Source: Cyanobium sp. WAJ14-Wanaka (lineage in GTDB: Bacteria; Cyanobacteriota; Cyanobacteriia; PCC-6307; Cyanobiaceae). Taken from it: a stretch of 64,000 nt of DNA. Made by a program: the position numbers and the translations under genes. Shown here one piece after another: positions 1 through 8,700 of the stretch. A model generated the notes under the pieces. It did no database searches and was not told where the DNA came from. It saw only the letters and a list, made by a program, of their open reading frames with translations. Within the stretch, counting starts at the first letter, position 1. Each line of letters starts with the position of its first letter. The stretch is taken from positions 1 to 64,000 of the forward strand of contig NZ_JAGQAZ010000003.1 of NCBI RefSeq assembly GCF_024345375.1, given 5' to 3'.

Positions 1-98
1 CGACTCAGAAAACCTACAGCATCGGCGGCTCGCGCCTCCTCAACTGTCTGCCCCAGTCGAAAATCCGTTTTACCGGTTTCCGACCAGTCCAAAATCAT
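1..98 (-). CDS. Partial unidentified protein (N-terminus only)
   Basis: An open frame runs leftward from an ATG at 96-98 off the window edge, giving 32 residues that begin MILDWSETGKTDF. A purine-rich GGGGAGG lies about 10 bases before the ATG, a credible ribosome site. It follows the petBD terminator on the same strand, so it is probably a separate transcription unit. Too little is visible to assign a family. Confidence 0.5.
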   Translation of the reverse strand, partial: MILDWSETGKTDFRLGQTVEEARAADAVGFLS

Positions 99-186
99 AA
101 CACCACAACCTCCCCTTAAGCAAGCAGGCAGGGCTGTGGTGCCATACCTGCTGGTGCAGGGGCCCAGGGGCACAAGATCTCTGCAT

Positions 187-231
187 AAAAAAATCCCCTC
201 ACCGACCCCAGCTTGAGGGGTCAGTAAGGGG
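187..231 (-). terminator. Rho-independent terminator of petBD
   Basis: Read on the minus strand, a GC-rich inverted repeat (CCCCTTACTGACCCC pairing imperfectly with GGGGTCGGTGAGGGG, loop of about 7 bases) is followed by a run of seven T. It lies about 45 bases after the petD stop. Confidence 0.85.
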
Positions 232-275
232 ATGCAGTGAATCAGAAAAGGCCCTAACTCAGAAGAGGACCCAAC

Positions 276-758
276 TCAGAACAGACCCAGGGTCAGGGAC
301 TTGTCGATGGGCATGGCAGCACCGATGCCGAGGTAGATGGTGAAGAAGGTGCCAAAGAGGAAGGCAGCCATCGCCACGGGGCGGCGGAAGGGGTTTTGGA
401 ACTTGTTGAAGCTCTCAATGAAGGGAATCAACATCAGGCCCAGGGGAACCATGGTCTGCAGGGCAATTCCCAAAAGCTTGTTGGGAACTACGCGCAGGAT
501 CTGGAACACCGGGTAGAGGTACCACTCAGGGAGGATCTCTAGGGGTGTGGCGAAGGGATCTGCCTTGTCACCAAGCATGGCTGGATCAAGCACGGCCAAG
601 CCAACTAGGCAACCGATGGTCCCGAGGATCACCACCGGGAACATGTAGAGGAGGTCGTTGGGCCAGGCGGGCTCACCGTAATAGTTGTGACCCATGCCCT
701 TGGCCAACTTGGCGCGCAGGGCGGGGTCGGTGAGGTCGGGCTTTTTAAGGATGTGCAT
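276..758 (-). CDS. petD: Cytochrome b6-f complex subunit IV
   Basis: The 160-residue protein has the usual length of PetD and begins [21 protein letters not shown], as in other cyanobacteria. It is the 17-kDa subunit that with cytochrome b6 forms the quinol-oxidising core of the thylakoid b6-f complex, carrying electrons from plastoquinol to plastocyanin or cytochrome c6. The quinol-site motif PEWY (in [17 protein letters not shown]) is present, with three hydrophobic membrane segments after it. It follows petB by about 95 bases on the same strand and is followed by a strong terminator, so petB-petD is a bicistronic unit. Confidence 0.98.
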   Translation of the reverse strand: MHILKKPDLTDPALRAKLAKGMGHNYYGEPAWPNDLLYMFPVVILGTIGCLVGLAVLDPAMLGDKADPFATPLEILPEWYLYPVFQILRVVPNKLLGIALQTMVPLGLMLIPFIESFNKFQNPFRRPVAMAAFLFGTFFTIYLGIGAAMPIDKSLTLGLF

Positions 759-853
759 GGCAGCAGGCCGAAAGCGGGGAACTCAGGGTTTAAGGGATGG
801 AGCTGGTCTGAAGCTAAGGGTAGGCGCGAATCCTGATCAGGGGTGGTCAGAGA

Positions 854-1543
854 TCACAAGGGACCGGAAATGCCCTGCTTACGGATCATCAGGAAGTGCA
901 TGAGCATGAACACCGCCAGGAGCCAGGGCATCACGAAGGTGTGCAGGCTGTAGAAGCGGGTCAAGGTGGACTGGCCAACGCTTTCACCACCACGGAGCAG
1001 CTCAACCATGAAGTTGCCGACTACGGGCACAGCTGCGGGCACGCCGCTAACGATCTTCACGGCCCAGTAGCCGACCTGATCCCAGGGGAGGGAGTAGCCG
1101 GTAACGCCGAAGGAGACCGTGATCACGGCCATGGTCACGCCGGTGATCCAGGTGAGCTCCCGGGGGCGCTTGAAGCCACCGGTGAGGTACACGCGGAAAA
1201 CGTGCAGGATCAGCATCAGCACCATCATCGAGGCACTCCAGCGGTGCACCGAGCGGATCAGCCAGCCAAAGCTGACGTCGGTCATGAGGTACTGCACTGA
1301 GGTGTAGGCCTCAGCCACGGTGGGCTTGTAATAGAAGGTCATCGCAAACCCAGTGGCGAACTGGATCAGGAAGCAGACCAGGGTGATGCCACCAAGGCAA
1401 TAGAAGATGTTGACGTGCGGGGGCACGTATTTGGCGGAAATATCGTCTGCGATCGCGCCGATCTCCAGACGTTCATTGAACCAGTCGTAAACAGGAGACG
1501 ACTGGCCTGCCGATGAATTTGCGGCAGGTGAGGAATTCGCCAT
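854..1543 (-). CDS. petB: Cytochrome b6
   Basis: This is the b-type cytochrome of the thylakoid b6-f complex. Four membrane helices, the paired haem-ligand histidines (in the [20 protein letters not shown] stretch and in [10 protein letters not shown]) and the [17 protein letters not shown] region are intact. The chosen start is the ATG at 1541-1543, which gives the typical MANSSP opening; a TTG eight codons upstream would add unusual residues and has no support. The protein is about 229 residues, longer than the usual 218-222, because an ANSS-containing segment appears duplicated between MANSSP and the normal SPVYDWF start. The gene is divergent from ctpA and is followed by petD. Confidence 0.97.
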   Translation of the reverse strand: MANSSPAANSSAGQSSPVYDWFNERLEIGAIADDISAKYVPPHVNIFYCLGGITLVCFLIQFATGFAMTFYYKPTVAEAYTSVQYLMTDVSFGWLIRSVHRWSASMMVLMLILHVFRVYLTGGFKRPRELTWITGVTMAVITVSFGVTGYSLPWDQVGYWAVKIVSGVPAAVPVVGNFMVELLRGGESVGQSTLTRFYSLHTFVMPWLLAVFMLMHFLMIRKQGISGPL

Positions 1544-1593
1544 GCAGCGGGGGGGTTTGGTTGCCAAAGTCTACTAATCATCAAGGAGCCCAC
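1544..1593. promoter_or_regulatory. Divergent petB/ctpA control region
   Basis: Only 50 bases separate the petB ATG (minus) from the ctpA GTG (plus). The ctpA side holds a clear AAGGAG ribosome site about 6 bases before GTG; the petB side has no ribosome site, only a C-run. At least one promoter must therefore overlap the opposite coding region. No -10/-35 pair stands out. Confidence 0.45.
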
Positions 1594-2856
1594 GTGAGCG
1601 CAGTGCGCCTTCGTCTGCCAACCGCTCAACTGTTTGCAACACGGGGCCTGGCCCAGCTGCTGGCCCCCGCCCTGGCGGCAGTACTTGCCCTAGTGGTTTG
1701 GGCCTCACCTGCAACAGCCCTCAACGACGAACAGCAGTTGGTGGTGGAGGCCTGGCGGCTCGTAAACCAGAGCTACGTGGATCCAGACCGCTTCGAGCAG
1801 GTGAATTGGAAGCAGCTGCGTCAAAAAGCCCTGGAAAAGCAGATCACCACGGCCAACCAGGCCTACGAAGCGATTGAAGCGATGCTCGCCCCCCTGGGGG
1901 ACCCCTACACCCGCTTGCTCCGGCCTGGGGAGTACGCCACCCTGCGCTCTAACACCCAGGGAACGGTCAGTGGCGTGGGCCTGCAACTGGGGCTGCGGCC
2001 CGGCGACCAACAGATCGTGGTGATCGCCCCCCTCGATGGCTCGCCCGCTGCGGCCGCCGAGATCCAAAGCGGCAGTGAAGTGCTGCGGGTAAACGGGGAG
2101 GTTGTGGAGGAGCTGGGGCTGGAGAAAACGGCTGGGGCCCTGCGCGGACCCGCCGGCAGCTCGGTGCTGCTGGTGCTGCGCTCGCCCCAGGGGAAGGAAA
2201 GGGAAGTGGAGCTCATAAGAGAGGAGGTGAACCTCCAGCCGGTGCGCAGCAGGGTTCTTAAGCGAGATGGCCACAGCCTGGGCTACCTACGCATCACCCA
2301 ATTCGCCGAGCTGGTGCCCAGCCAGACCGCCGAGGCCCTTGAAAGCTTGAAGGGCCAGGGCATCGAGGGGCTGATCCTTGATCTGCGCAACAACTCCGGG
2401 GGGCTGGTGAGTGCGGGGGTCGACATTGCCAATTCCTTCCTCGATGGCCAAGCCATCGTGGAAACCCAGGACAGGGGAGGGATTAGCGCCACCCAGGTCG
2501 CCCAGACGGGTCAGCTCTACGAAGGGCCGATGGTCACCCTGGTGAATGGGGGCACAGCCAGCGCCAGTGAAATCCTGGCCGGCGCCCTCCAAGACGATGG
2601 CCGCAGCGCCCTGATGGGCAGCCGCACCTTTGGTAAGGGTCTGATCCAAACCCTGATCAACCTGGGAGATCGCAGCGGCCTGGCGGTAACGGTGGCCCGC
2701 TACCTGACCCCCAGCGGCCGCGACATCCAAAACCAGGGGATCGTGCCCGACCTACCGCTCAGCCAGGCAGAGCCCCTCAACCCCGGCGGCGAAGGCGACA
2801 CCTGGCTGGAGCAGGCCGGCGAATGGCTGATCGCATCGCTGCCAGAAAAGCGATGA
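1594..2856 (+). CDS. ctpA: Carboxyl-terminal processing protease (S41 family)
   Basis: S41 peptidases of this kind trim the C-terminal tail of precursor D1 on the lumen side of photosystem II. The GTG at 1594 is chosen because AAGGAG sits just upstream and it opens a signal peptide ending near SPATALNDEQ. A PDZ domain follows (GTVSGVGLQLGL through VLRVNGEVVEELG), then the protease domain with the catalytic serine in NGGTASASEILAGAL and the catalytic lysine in SRTFGKGLIQT. The length, about 420 residues, is normal. The stop overlaps the next gene by four bases. Which Ctp paralogue this is (CtpA or CtpB/C type) is inferred from its petBD context. Confidence 0.9.
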   Translation: MSAVRLRLPTAQLFATRGLAQLLAPALAAVLALVVWASPATALNDEQQLVVEAWRLVNQSYVDPDRFEQVNWKQLRQKALEKQITTANQAYEAIEAMLAPLGDPYTRLLRPGEYATLRSNTQGTVSGVGLQLGLRPGDQQIVVIAPLDGSPAAAAEIQSGSEVLRVNGEVVEELGLEKTAGALRGPAGSSVLLVLRSPQGKEREVELIREEVNLQPVRSRVLKRDGHSLGYLRITQFAELVPSQTAEALESLKGQGIEGLILDLRNNSGGLVSAGVDIANSFLDGQAIVETQDRGGISATQVAQTGQLYEGPMVTLVNGGTASASEILAGALQDDGRSALMGSRTFGKGLIQTLINLGDRSGLAVTVARYLTPSGRDIQNQGIVPDLPLSQAEPLNPGGEGDTWLEQAGEWLIASLPEKR

Positions 2857-4094
2857 GCCAGCGCACCTACCACGATCCCCTGCACGGGGCGATCCGGCTC
2901 GATCGCAGTGATCCGGCGGAGGCCCTGGCCATCGACCTGATCGACTCGGCGCCCTTCCAAAGGCTGCGGCGCATTCGCCAACTGGGCACGGCATTTCTGA
3001 CCTTCCACGGCGCCGAAGCCAGCCGCTTCACCCATTCTCTGGGGGTGCTGCACCTGGCCCGACTGGCCCTGAACAACCTGGTGGCTCTACATCCGGCATT
3101 GGAAGGGCACCGGGGCGTGCTGCTGGCGGCTGCCCTCCTGCACGATGTGGGCCACGGCCCCCTTAGCCACTCCGGAGAGGAGATGTATGGGATGCGCCAT
3201 GAGGGCTGGTCTGGAAGGCTGGTGCGGGAACATCCAGCCCTGCGCGATCGGCTCGAGGCCTATGGCAGCGGCACCGCCAACGCGGTGGCAGACCTGCTGG
3301 AGCATGGCAACTACGGCTGCAGTGCGATCAAGGCCCTGGTGAGCAGCCAGCTCGACTGCGACCGCCTCGACTACCTGCTGCGCGACAGCTACACCACGGG
3401 CACCAGCTTTGGCCAGCTGGATCTGGAGCGCATCCTGGCGGCCTTCACCCTGGCCCCAGACGGCAACTTGGCCGTGCACCCGAAGGGCTTGATGGCCGTA
3501 GAGCACTACCTGGTGGTCAGGAATTTGATGTATCGCAGCGTCTACAACCACCGCCTGAATGTGGTGTGTAACTGGCTGCTCAACCAGGCGATCGCCACGG
3601 CCCGCCGCCTGGGGCCCGGCCAGGTGTGGGCTGATGGGGTGATGGCTCGCTGGCTCTGGCAGGCCGAGCAGCTCGACCTAGAAGACTTCCTTGCCAACGA
3701 CGATCTACGCACCGGCTACCACCTGCAGCGCTGGATGGAGGAGGGTCCGGAGGAACTGGCGGAGCCCTGCCGCCGCCTGCTGGAGAGGCGCTTACTTAAG
3801 GCCACCGATGTGAGCAACCAGAGCCAGGAGAGGAGGCTGGAGTTGCTGGCGGAGGCGGGTCAATTGGCCGAAGAAGCGGGAATTTCAGCCGAGCGCAGTT
3901 GCGGCCTACAGCAGCGGGAAAGCCGGGGCTACCACCCCTACAAGGGGGGCCTAAGGCTCTGGGATGGCCAAAACCTGGCCGCCCTGGAGCAACGCTCCGC
4001 CCTGGTGCGAAGCCTCTCTGAAAACGTGCAGATGGCCTGGTTGATCCATCCGGCGGAGGTGGCACCTAGGTTGCGGCGATTGCTAAGGGATTGA
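2853..4094 (+). CDS. HD-domain phosphohydrolase
   Basis: The protein has the metal-binding HD signature: SRFTHSLGV supplies the first histidine, LLHDVGHGPLSHSGE the HD pair, and SSQLDCDRLDYLLRDS the later aspartate. It belongs to the dGTPase-like HD superfamily, whose members hydrolyse nucleotides or other phosphoesters; the substrate cannot be read from the sequence. The ATG at 2853 is chosen because it overlaps the ctpA stop as ATGA; an in-frame ATG ten codons upstream would overlap further. The gene is sandwiched between ctpA and minC with overlaps, so the three are co-transcribed. Confidence 0.85.
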   Translation: MSQRTYHDPLHGAIRLDRSDPAEALAIDLIDSAPFQRLRRIRQLGTAFLTFHGAEASRFTHSLGVLHLARLALNNLVALHPALEGHRGVLLAAALLHDVGHGPLSHSGEEMYGMRHEGWSGRLVREHPALRDRLEAYGSGTANAVADLLEHGNYGCSAIKALVSSQLDCDRLDYLLRDSYTTGTSFGQLDLERILAAFTLAPDGNLAVHPKGLMAVEHYLVVRNLMYRSVYNHRLNVVCNWLLNQAIATARRLGPGQVWADGVMARWLWQAEQLDLEDFLANDDLRTGYHLQRWMEEGPEELAEPCRRLLERRLLKATDVSNQSQERRLELLAEAGQLAEEAGISAERSCGLQQRESRGYHPYKGGLRLWDGQNLAALEQRSALVRSLSENVQMAWLIHPAEVAPRLRRLLRD

Positions 4095-4831
4095 TGGATC
4101 GAGGGCCCATCGCCGCCAAGCTGATTCCAGCTGCAGGGCCAGGGCGCCCGGAGCAGCTGCTGCTGCCAGCGGTGCCAAGGGAGCAGGCGCTGAAGGCTGA
4201 AAAAAGTGTGGTGGAGCTGGCTGAAGCGGCCCTAAATCAAGCCAGCCTGCTGGCCCCGGCGGGGGAAGCCCACTTGGCGCAAGGGCTGGAGATTCACGCC
4301 GGCGATTGGTCCCTAACCGTGCGGGAGCTGCGCGCCCTGGTGGATGGCCTCAACAACCATCAACGGCGACTTACCGGCCTCAGCAGCAGCAATCCCCTCA
4401 CCCTGGTGGCTGCAGCCAGCCTGGGCCTTAACGCCTGGCCCGCCGCCATCACCCAGGAACCCGTGGACGGCGCCGAAAAGCAATTGACCCTGCACCAGGG
4501 CACCCTGCGGGCGGGGGATCACCTCCAGGTGGGGGGCTCCCTACTGCTGCTGGGCGATGTGAACCCGGGGGCGCGGGTGAGTGCCGGCGGCGATGTGCGG
4601 GTGTGGGGACGCCTGCGGGGCGTGGCCCATGCGGGCTGCCAGGGCGACCAAAAGGCAAGGATCGTGGCCCTACAGCTGCGGCCGTTGCAGCTGCGAATTG
4701 CGGATGCGGTGGCCCGGGGCCCGGATGGCCTGCCCCCCGATGGCCTGGCCGAGGAGGCACGGCTGGTCGATGGGGTGATCCGCATTGATCCAGCCCCACC
4801 TAGCTGGCCGCTGGAAATGGCAGAGCCCTAG
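4094..4831 (+). CDS. minC: Septum site-determining protein MinC
   Basis: MinC blocks FtsZ ring assembly away from midcell. The last 110 residues form the recognisable MinC beta-helix (DHLQVGGSLLLLGDVNPG, AGGDVRVWGRLRGVAHAG, ARIVALQL). The N-terminal domain is poorly conserved, as is usual. The ATG at 4094 overlaps the preceding stop as TGATG. minD and minE, normally directly downstream, lie 2.3 kb further on, beyond three minus-strand genes. Confidence 0.9.
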   Translation: MDRGPIAAKLIPAAGPGRPEQLLLPAVPREQALKAEKSVVELAEAALNQASLLAPAGEAHLAQGLEIHAGDWSLTVRELRALVDGLNNHQRRLTGLSSSNPLTLVAAASLGLNAWPAAITQEPVDGAEKQLTLHQGTLRAGDHLQVGGSLLLLGDVNPGARVSAGGDVRVWGRLRGVAHAGCQGDQKARIVALQLRPLQLRIADAVARGPDGLPPDGLAEEARLVDGVIRIDPAPPSWPLEMAEP

Positions 4832-4846
4832 CGTGATAGCAGAGCC

Positions 4847-5446
4847 CTAGCGCTGGATCCAGCCGAGACCCCCCATTAGGCCGGCAATTGCCATGAACCA
4901 GAGGGGTGAAATTTTTGTACGCACCATCAAAAAGCAGACCAGGATTGATACCCCATAGGCAAGGGCTGAATGGTCGGAGATGTGGAGGATTTTGAAGCCA
5001 ACTGCAAACAGGATGCCCAGGGTTATGGGACCCATGGCCCGTTCAAAGGCGATCCGCCAGGGGGAATCCTTAAAGCGCCCCCAGCCCAGGGATGCCACAA
5101 CCATCAACAGGGTGGATGGCAGCAGGATTGAGATTTCTGCAACAACGCCACTGAGCACGCCCCAGCCGGGGCCCTCCCGCCAGGCTGCGCCCATGCCAAG
5201 CAAGCCAACGATCATCGAACTCGGACCGGGGGCAGCTTCAGCGAGGGCATAAATATCGGCAAACTGCTCGGAAGTGATCCAGCAGTAATTATCAACACTG
5301 AGGTAGTGGTATTCGGTGAGGAGCGTGTTGCCACCTCCCAGGGAAAACAGGGAAAGGCTGAGAAAATCCCAGATCACCGACACTAAATTGCCGAGATCAG
5401 TGAGATGCCTGGGCTCGCAAACTGCCGCAGCAAACATTATTTGCAT
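4847..5446 (-). CDS. Chromate transporter family protein, second half
   Basis: This is one half of a split ChrA-type transporter. It has the family hallmarks FSLGGGNTLLTEY near the start and ALAEAAPGPSSMIVGLLG, and about six hydrophobic segments. The partner half lies directly upstream, and the two overlap by one base (TGATG), as expected of a pair that forms one carrier. Whether the substrate is chromate, sulfate or another anion is not shown by the sequence. Confidence 0.8.
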   Translation of the reverse strand: MQIMFAAAVCEPRHLTDLGNLVSVIWDFLSLSLFSLGGGNTLLTEYHYLSVDNYCWITSEQFADIYALAEAAPGPSSMIVGLLGMGAAWREGPGWGVLSGVVAEISILLPSTLLMVVASLGWGRFKDSPWRIAFERAMGPITLGILFAVGFKILHISDHSALAYGVSILVCFLMVRTKISPLWFMAIAGLMGGLGWIQR

Positions 5447-6003
5447 CAGCTTTTATGCTCCCTGGGCCAATACCAGAGCATCGCCAAGGTGCCAGAAATT
5501 AACACCACTGGAATCAGGCGAAGATGGAAAAAGTACATGGCCACAAAAACGCCTACCGCAAGCACCATGGCGACCTTGTCGCGCAGATAGTGGCCGGCAA
5601 TTTTGAAACCCATTGACAGGGCCATCCCGGCTGCCGCTGCCACCACTCCGGCGAGCACGGCCGTAAAAGAGGCCAGCTCATGCAGATAGAAATAGGCCAG
5701 ACCCAGCAACATCAAAAAACTGAAGGGCACCAGCAACATGCCGGCCAGGGCGGCCATGGCGCCCGATAGCCCCCTAAAACTGGCACCTATGTAGACGGCC
5801 ATATTGATCTGGTTGGGCCCCGGGAAAAGGCGAGCCACGGTAAGGCCGGCCAAAAACTGTTCATCATTCATCCAACGCTTTTGTTCCACAACAATGCGCT
5901 GGCTCCAGGCCGAAAGACCGCCACCAAAGGCGGAAAGTGCCACCTGCAGCATGCCCCAAAAAATCTCCCTGAGGCTGGGGGCTTTTACCAATTCATCACT
6001 CAT
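5446..6003 (-). CDS. Chromate transporter family protein, first half
   Basis: The protein carries the ChrA domain signatures ALSAFGGGLSAWSQRIV and ARLFPGPNQINMAVYIG, with several hydrophobic segments after them. The ATG at 6001-6003 (MSDELVKAPSL) is chosen over a TTG two codons upstream. It overlaps the end of the phospholipase D-like gene by eight bases and the second ChrA half by one base, so all three form one minus-strand operon. Confidence 0.82.
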   Translation of the reverse strand: MSDELVKAPSLREIFWGMLQVALSAFGGGLSAWSQRIVVEQKRWMNDEQFLAGLTVARLFPGPNQINMAVYIGASFRGLSGAMAALAGMLLVPFSFLMLLGLAYFYLHELASFTAVLAGVVAAAAGMALSMGFKIAGHYLRDKVAMVLAVGVFVAMYFFHLRLIPVVLISGTLAMLWYWPREHKS

Positions 6004-6997
6004 GCACAAAATGGGGATCTGGCGTCAGCTCGCCCTCCTCATGGAGAGTGGGATCCAGGGGATCGGGCGCCTGGTATTTCTTGGACTGATCCCAATCGGC
6101 CTCAAAGATTTCCCGCAGCCGTTGCACCACTTCGGGGGCATCGGATTCAATGCCCAGCTCCCGGCGCACATCAAAGGCACTGCGATCAATGTTCATCGAA
6201 CCTGTTTGGGCATAAATACCATCCACCAAAATTAATTTGGCATGGTGCTTGAGGTGCTTCATGCGCTTAATTTTCACCCCAAAACGCTCCATTATTCGGT
6301 AGGCGGAGAAGGTGTCGTAGATATCCCAATCGGAGATGCCGTGCTTGCCACCACAGAGCAGGCGCACCTTCACCCCCCTTTCCCTGGCTGAAATAATGCG
6401 CTCCAGAATCACCGCATCCACAAATTTGGGATGCTGGATCCAGAGGCTTTTGTTGGCCATATCAATAACCCGGGCCATTTGACCCCGGCTATGGACGCTG
6501 CTCCACACCAGACCCACGTTGAGATCAGGATGGAAAAACTGGCGATCCCAATCGGCCTCGAAGCCAGCGATCACCTGCTCCACCACGGCTGGTGAATGGG
6601 AGACAACGCCGTAATCACGGGTAAGGGTGAAATATTTATCGGAGAGGTTGAATGTGGCCACCAGGGCACAGCTGCGGTCTACCACCAACGATTTTTCGTG
6701 GGTTACGGGGAAGGCTTCGCTGGTCCAGCTGACCTGGATGCCCCAGCCCTGCAGCAGGGCAAAGGCCTCGTCGTTCCAGCGATCGCCGCCGGAGGTGTGG
6801 GGATTGAGCATCACCCGCACGGTCACGCCGCGCTGGTGGGCCCGCAGCAGGGCCTGCTCAATTTGCTCGGATTGCAGCTTGAACTGCTTGAGCCGCAACT
6901 CCTGCTGGGCCTGGTCGATCAGGTCAACCACCGATTGGGCGCCGTCATCGGGCATCACCAAAAGAGACTGATGCTGGTTCAAAAGGGGTTCAGCCAT
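5996..6997 (-). CDS. Phospholipase D-like protein
   Basis: Two HKD-type catalytic motifs are present: HEKSLVVDRSCALVATFNLS and HHAKLILVDGIYAQTGSMN. The superfamily covers phospholipase D, cardiolipin synthase and some nucleases; the substrate is unknown here. The ATG at 6997 (MAEPLLNQHQ) is chosen because an upstream in-frame extension would be low-complexity and run across the minD upstream region. No clear signal peptide is seen, although a secreted role cannot be excluded. It leads the operon with the two ChrA halves and is divergent from minD. Confidence 0.82.
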   Translation of the reverse strand: MAEPLLNQHQSLLVMPDDGAQSVVDLIDQAQQELRLKQFKLQSEQIEQALLRAHQRGVTVRVMLNPHTSGGDRWNDEAFALLQGWGIQVSWTSEAFPVTHEKSLVVDRSCALVATFNLSDKYFTLTRDYGVVSHSPAVVEQVIAGFEADWDRQFFHPDLNVGLVWSSVHSRGQMARVIDMANKSLWIQHPKFVDAVILERIISARERGVKVRLLCGGKHGISDWDIYDTFSAYRIMERFGVKIKRMKHLKHHAKLILVDGIYAQTGSMNIDRSAFDVRRELGIESDAPEVVQRLREIFEADWDQSKKYQAPDPLDPTLHEEGELTPDPHFVHE

Positions 6998-7105
6998 ACC
7001 TGCTCCAGGTGGGCTTTGAGCCCGGTTAACTACCCTTTTTAGCCCCATTGGCAATTGCGGCAATGCCAACAGGAACACTGTTCCAAGCGGTTTTGGCCTT
7101 AATCT

Positions 7106-7945
7106 TTGCCCAGTACAGCCTGTGCCGTGTCCGCCGCGACTGCCCGCTTCATCCTGATCTGTTCCGGCAAGGGGGGCGTGGGCAAAACCACGCTGACCGC
7201 CAACCTGGGCATTGCGCTCGCCAAGCAAGGCGCCAAAACAGCGGTTCTAGACGCCGATTTTGGCCTCAGGAACCTGGATTTGCTGCTTGGCTTAGAAAAT
7301 CGCATCGTCTATACGGCCCAGGAGGTGCTTTCTGGCAGCTGCCGGCTGGAGCAGGCGCTGGTGAAGCACAAACAGGAGCCAAACCTGGCCCTGCTGCCGG
7401 CGGGCAACCCGCGGATGCTCGAGTGGCTCAAGCCCGAGGACATGCAAAAGATCGCCAAATTGCTGGGCGAGCATTTTGATTACGTATTGATTGATTGCCC
7501 GGCGGGCATCGAAGACGGATTCAAGAACGCCGTGGCGGCAGCCAAGGAGGCGATCATCGTGACCACCCCTGAGGTGTCGGCGGTGCGCGATGCCGACCGG
7601 GTGATCGGCCTGCTCAACACCGAGGGGGTGAAACCGATTCAGCTGGTGCTGAACCGGGTGCGACCAAAGATGATGGCAAACCAAGAAATGCTGACGGTGA
7701 GCGATGTCACCGACATCCTGGCCCTACCCCTTTTGGGATTGGTGCTGGAGGACGAGCAGGTGATTGTGAGCACCAACCGGGGCGAACCGCTCACCCTCAA
7801 CAGCGGCAATTCCCCCGCCGCCCGGGCCTACGCCAATGTGGCCAGAAGGCTGTTGGGCGAGGAAGTGCCCCTCCTGGATCCAAGTAAGGAGCGCCAGGGC
7901 CTGAGGGCAAAGCTCGGCCGCCTGATGCAAACCAAGATCTTCTGA
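7106..7945 (+). CDS. minD: Septum site-determining ATPase MinD
   Basis: MinD is the membrane-associated ATPase that recruits MinC and is cycled by MinE. The deviant Walker A motif [31 protein letters not shown] (switch I) and [14 protein letters not shown] (switch II) are all present, and the C-terminus ends in the membrane-targeting helix [14 protein letters not shown]. No ATG is available near the conserved start. The TTG at 7106 or a GTG at 7127 are the candidates, and neither has a strong ribosome site. minE starts four bases after the stop. Confidence 0.96.
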   Translation: MPSTACAVSAATARFILICSGKGGVGKTTLTANLGIALAKQGAKTAVLDADFGLRNLDLLLGLENRIVYTAQEVLSGSCRLEQALVKHKQEPNLALLPAGNPRMLEWLKPEDMQKIAKLLGEHFDYVLIDCPAGIEDGFKNAVAAAKEAIIVTTPEVSAVRDADRVIGLLNTEGVKPIQLVLNRVRPKMMANQEMLTVSDVTDILALPLLGLVLEDEQVIVSTNRGEPLTLNSGNSPAARAYANVARRLLGEEVPLLDPSKERQGLRAKLGRLMQTKIF

Positions 7946-7949
7946 GCCG

Positions 7950-8267
7950 ATGACCCTGCGCGACGCAATCAACAAGCTGCTGGGCCGTCAGCCGGCCAGC
8001 GCTAACACCGCCAAACAGCGGCTGCAACTGGTGCTAGCCCACGACCGCAGCGACCTCAATCCGGAGCTGCTGCAACAGATGCGGCGCGAGATCCTGGAGG
8101 TGGTGAGCCGCTACGTGGAAATCGACCTGGAGGAGGGCGATGTGACCCTGGAAACCGAGGACCGGGTGACGGCCCTGGTGGCCAACCTGCCAATCCGCAG
8201 GGCCAAGGTGATTGCCACTGCTCCAGAGGCGGAGCAGCCAATCAGTGGGGCTGAGATCAGCCCCTAG
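7950..8267 (+). CDS. minE: Cell division topological specificity factor MinE
   Basis: The 105-residue protein has the usual MinE layout: an amphipathic N-terminus with [20 protein letters not shown] (anti-MinCD segment) and a topological specificity domain ([19 protein letters not shown]). It releases MinD from the membrane and creates the pole-to-pole gradient. It is co-transcribed with minD. Confidence 0.95.
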   Translation: MTLRDAINKLLGRQPASANTAKQRLQLVLAHDRSDLNPELLQQMRREILEVVSRYVEIDLEEGDVTLETEDRVTALVANLPIRRAKVIATAPEAEQPISGAEISP

Positions 8268-8304
8268 TGAGTGGGAACCCTGGGGGTGCCAATGCCACCC
8301 ATTT

Positions 8305-8514
8305 ATGGCCTTTACGCCTGTTGCCCATACCCCGTTCACGCCAGCTGAGCAAAGGGTTCTGGCGGAGCTGCGCCGGGGCTACAGCAATAAGGGGATTGCG
8401 GCCCTGCTGGTGGTGAGTCCGCGCACGGTAGAAAGCCACATCTCCCAACTGCTGGCCAAAACCAGCTGCAACAGCCGCACCCAACTGCTTTTGTGGGCCC
8501 TAGGGGAAAGGTAA
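8305..8514 (+). CDS. Small LuxR-type helix-turn-helix protein
   Basis: The 69-residue product is almost entirely a LuxR/FixJ-type DNA-binding domain (FTPAEQRVLAELRRGYSNKG followed by SPRTVESHISQLLAKT). There is no receiver or ligand-binding domain, so it is either a stand-alone regulator or the remnant of a larger one. The ATG at 8305 gives a complete domain; a longer in-frame extension would overlap minE. It lies 38 bases after minE and just before tRNA-Thr. Confidence 0.75.
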   Translation: MAFTPVAHTPFTPAEQRVLAELRRGYSNKGIAALLVVSPRTVESHISQLLAKTSCNSRTQLLLWALGER

Positions 8515-8538
8515 GATTGGCCTTGGACATCAGTCCAG

Positions 8539-8610
8539 GCCGGCTTAGCTCAGTGGTAGAGCAGCGCTTTTGTAAAGCGAAGGCCATCGGTTCAAATCCG
8601 TTAGCCGGCT
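8539..8610 (+). tRNA. tRNA-Thr (anticodon UGU)
   Basis: The 72-base sequence folds as a standard cloverleaf. The acceptor GCCGGCT pairs with AGCCGGC, the D-arm contains AGCTCAGTGGTAGAGC, the anticodon loop is TTTGTAA with TGT at positions 34-36, and the T-arm loop is TTCAAAT. CCA is not encoded. A T-run follows immediately. The 3' half and its flank are repeated twice downstream, so this gene is the apparent attachment site for the accessory region. Confidence 0.97.
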
Positions 8611-8700
8611 TTTTTACCCAGATCGATTGCAGGAAGCTGCTGCAGGGGTTTGGGGTGTTGGAGGCTCGGGTCGAGAGCGGGGCAGGTTGATTAAGGGGTT
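8570..8700 (+). repeat. Attachment-like direct repeat, copy 1 (intact tRNA 3' half plus flank)
   Basis: From the anticodon loop onward (TTGTAAAGCGAAGGCC...), 36 bases are identical to a copy at 39304 and differ by one base from a copy at 42771. The following 100 bases (T-run, CAGATCGATTGCAG, GCTGCTGCAGGGG, TTTGGGGTGTTGGAGGCT, GTTGATTAAGG) are also repeated with moderate divergence, best in the third copy. This is the left boundary of the accessory DNA. Confidence 0.85.
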
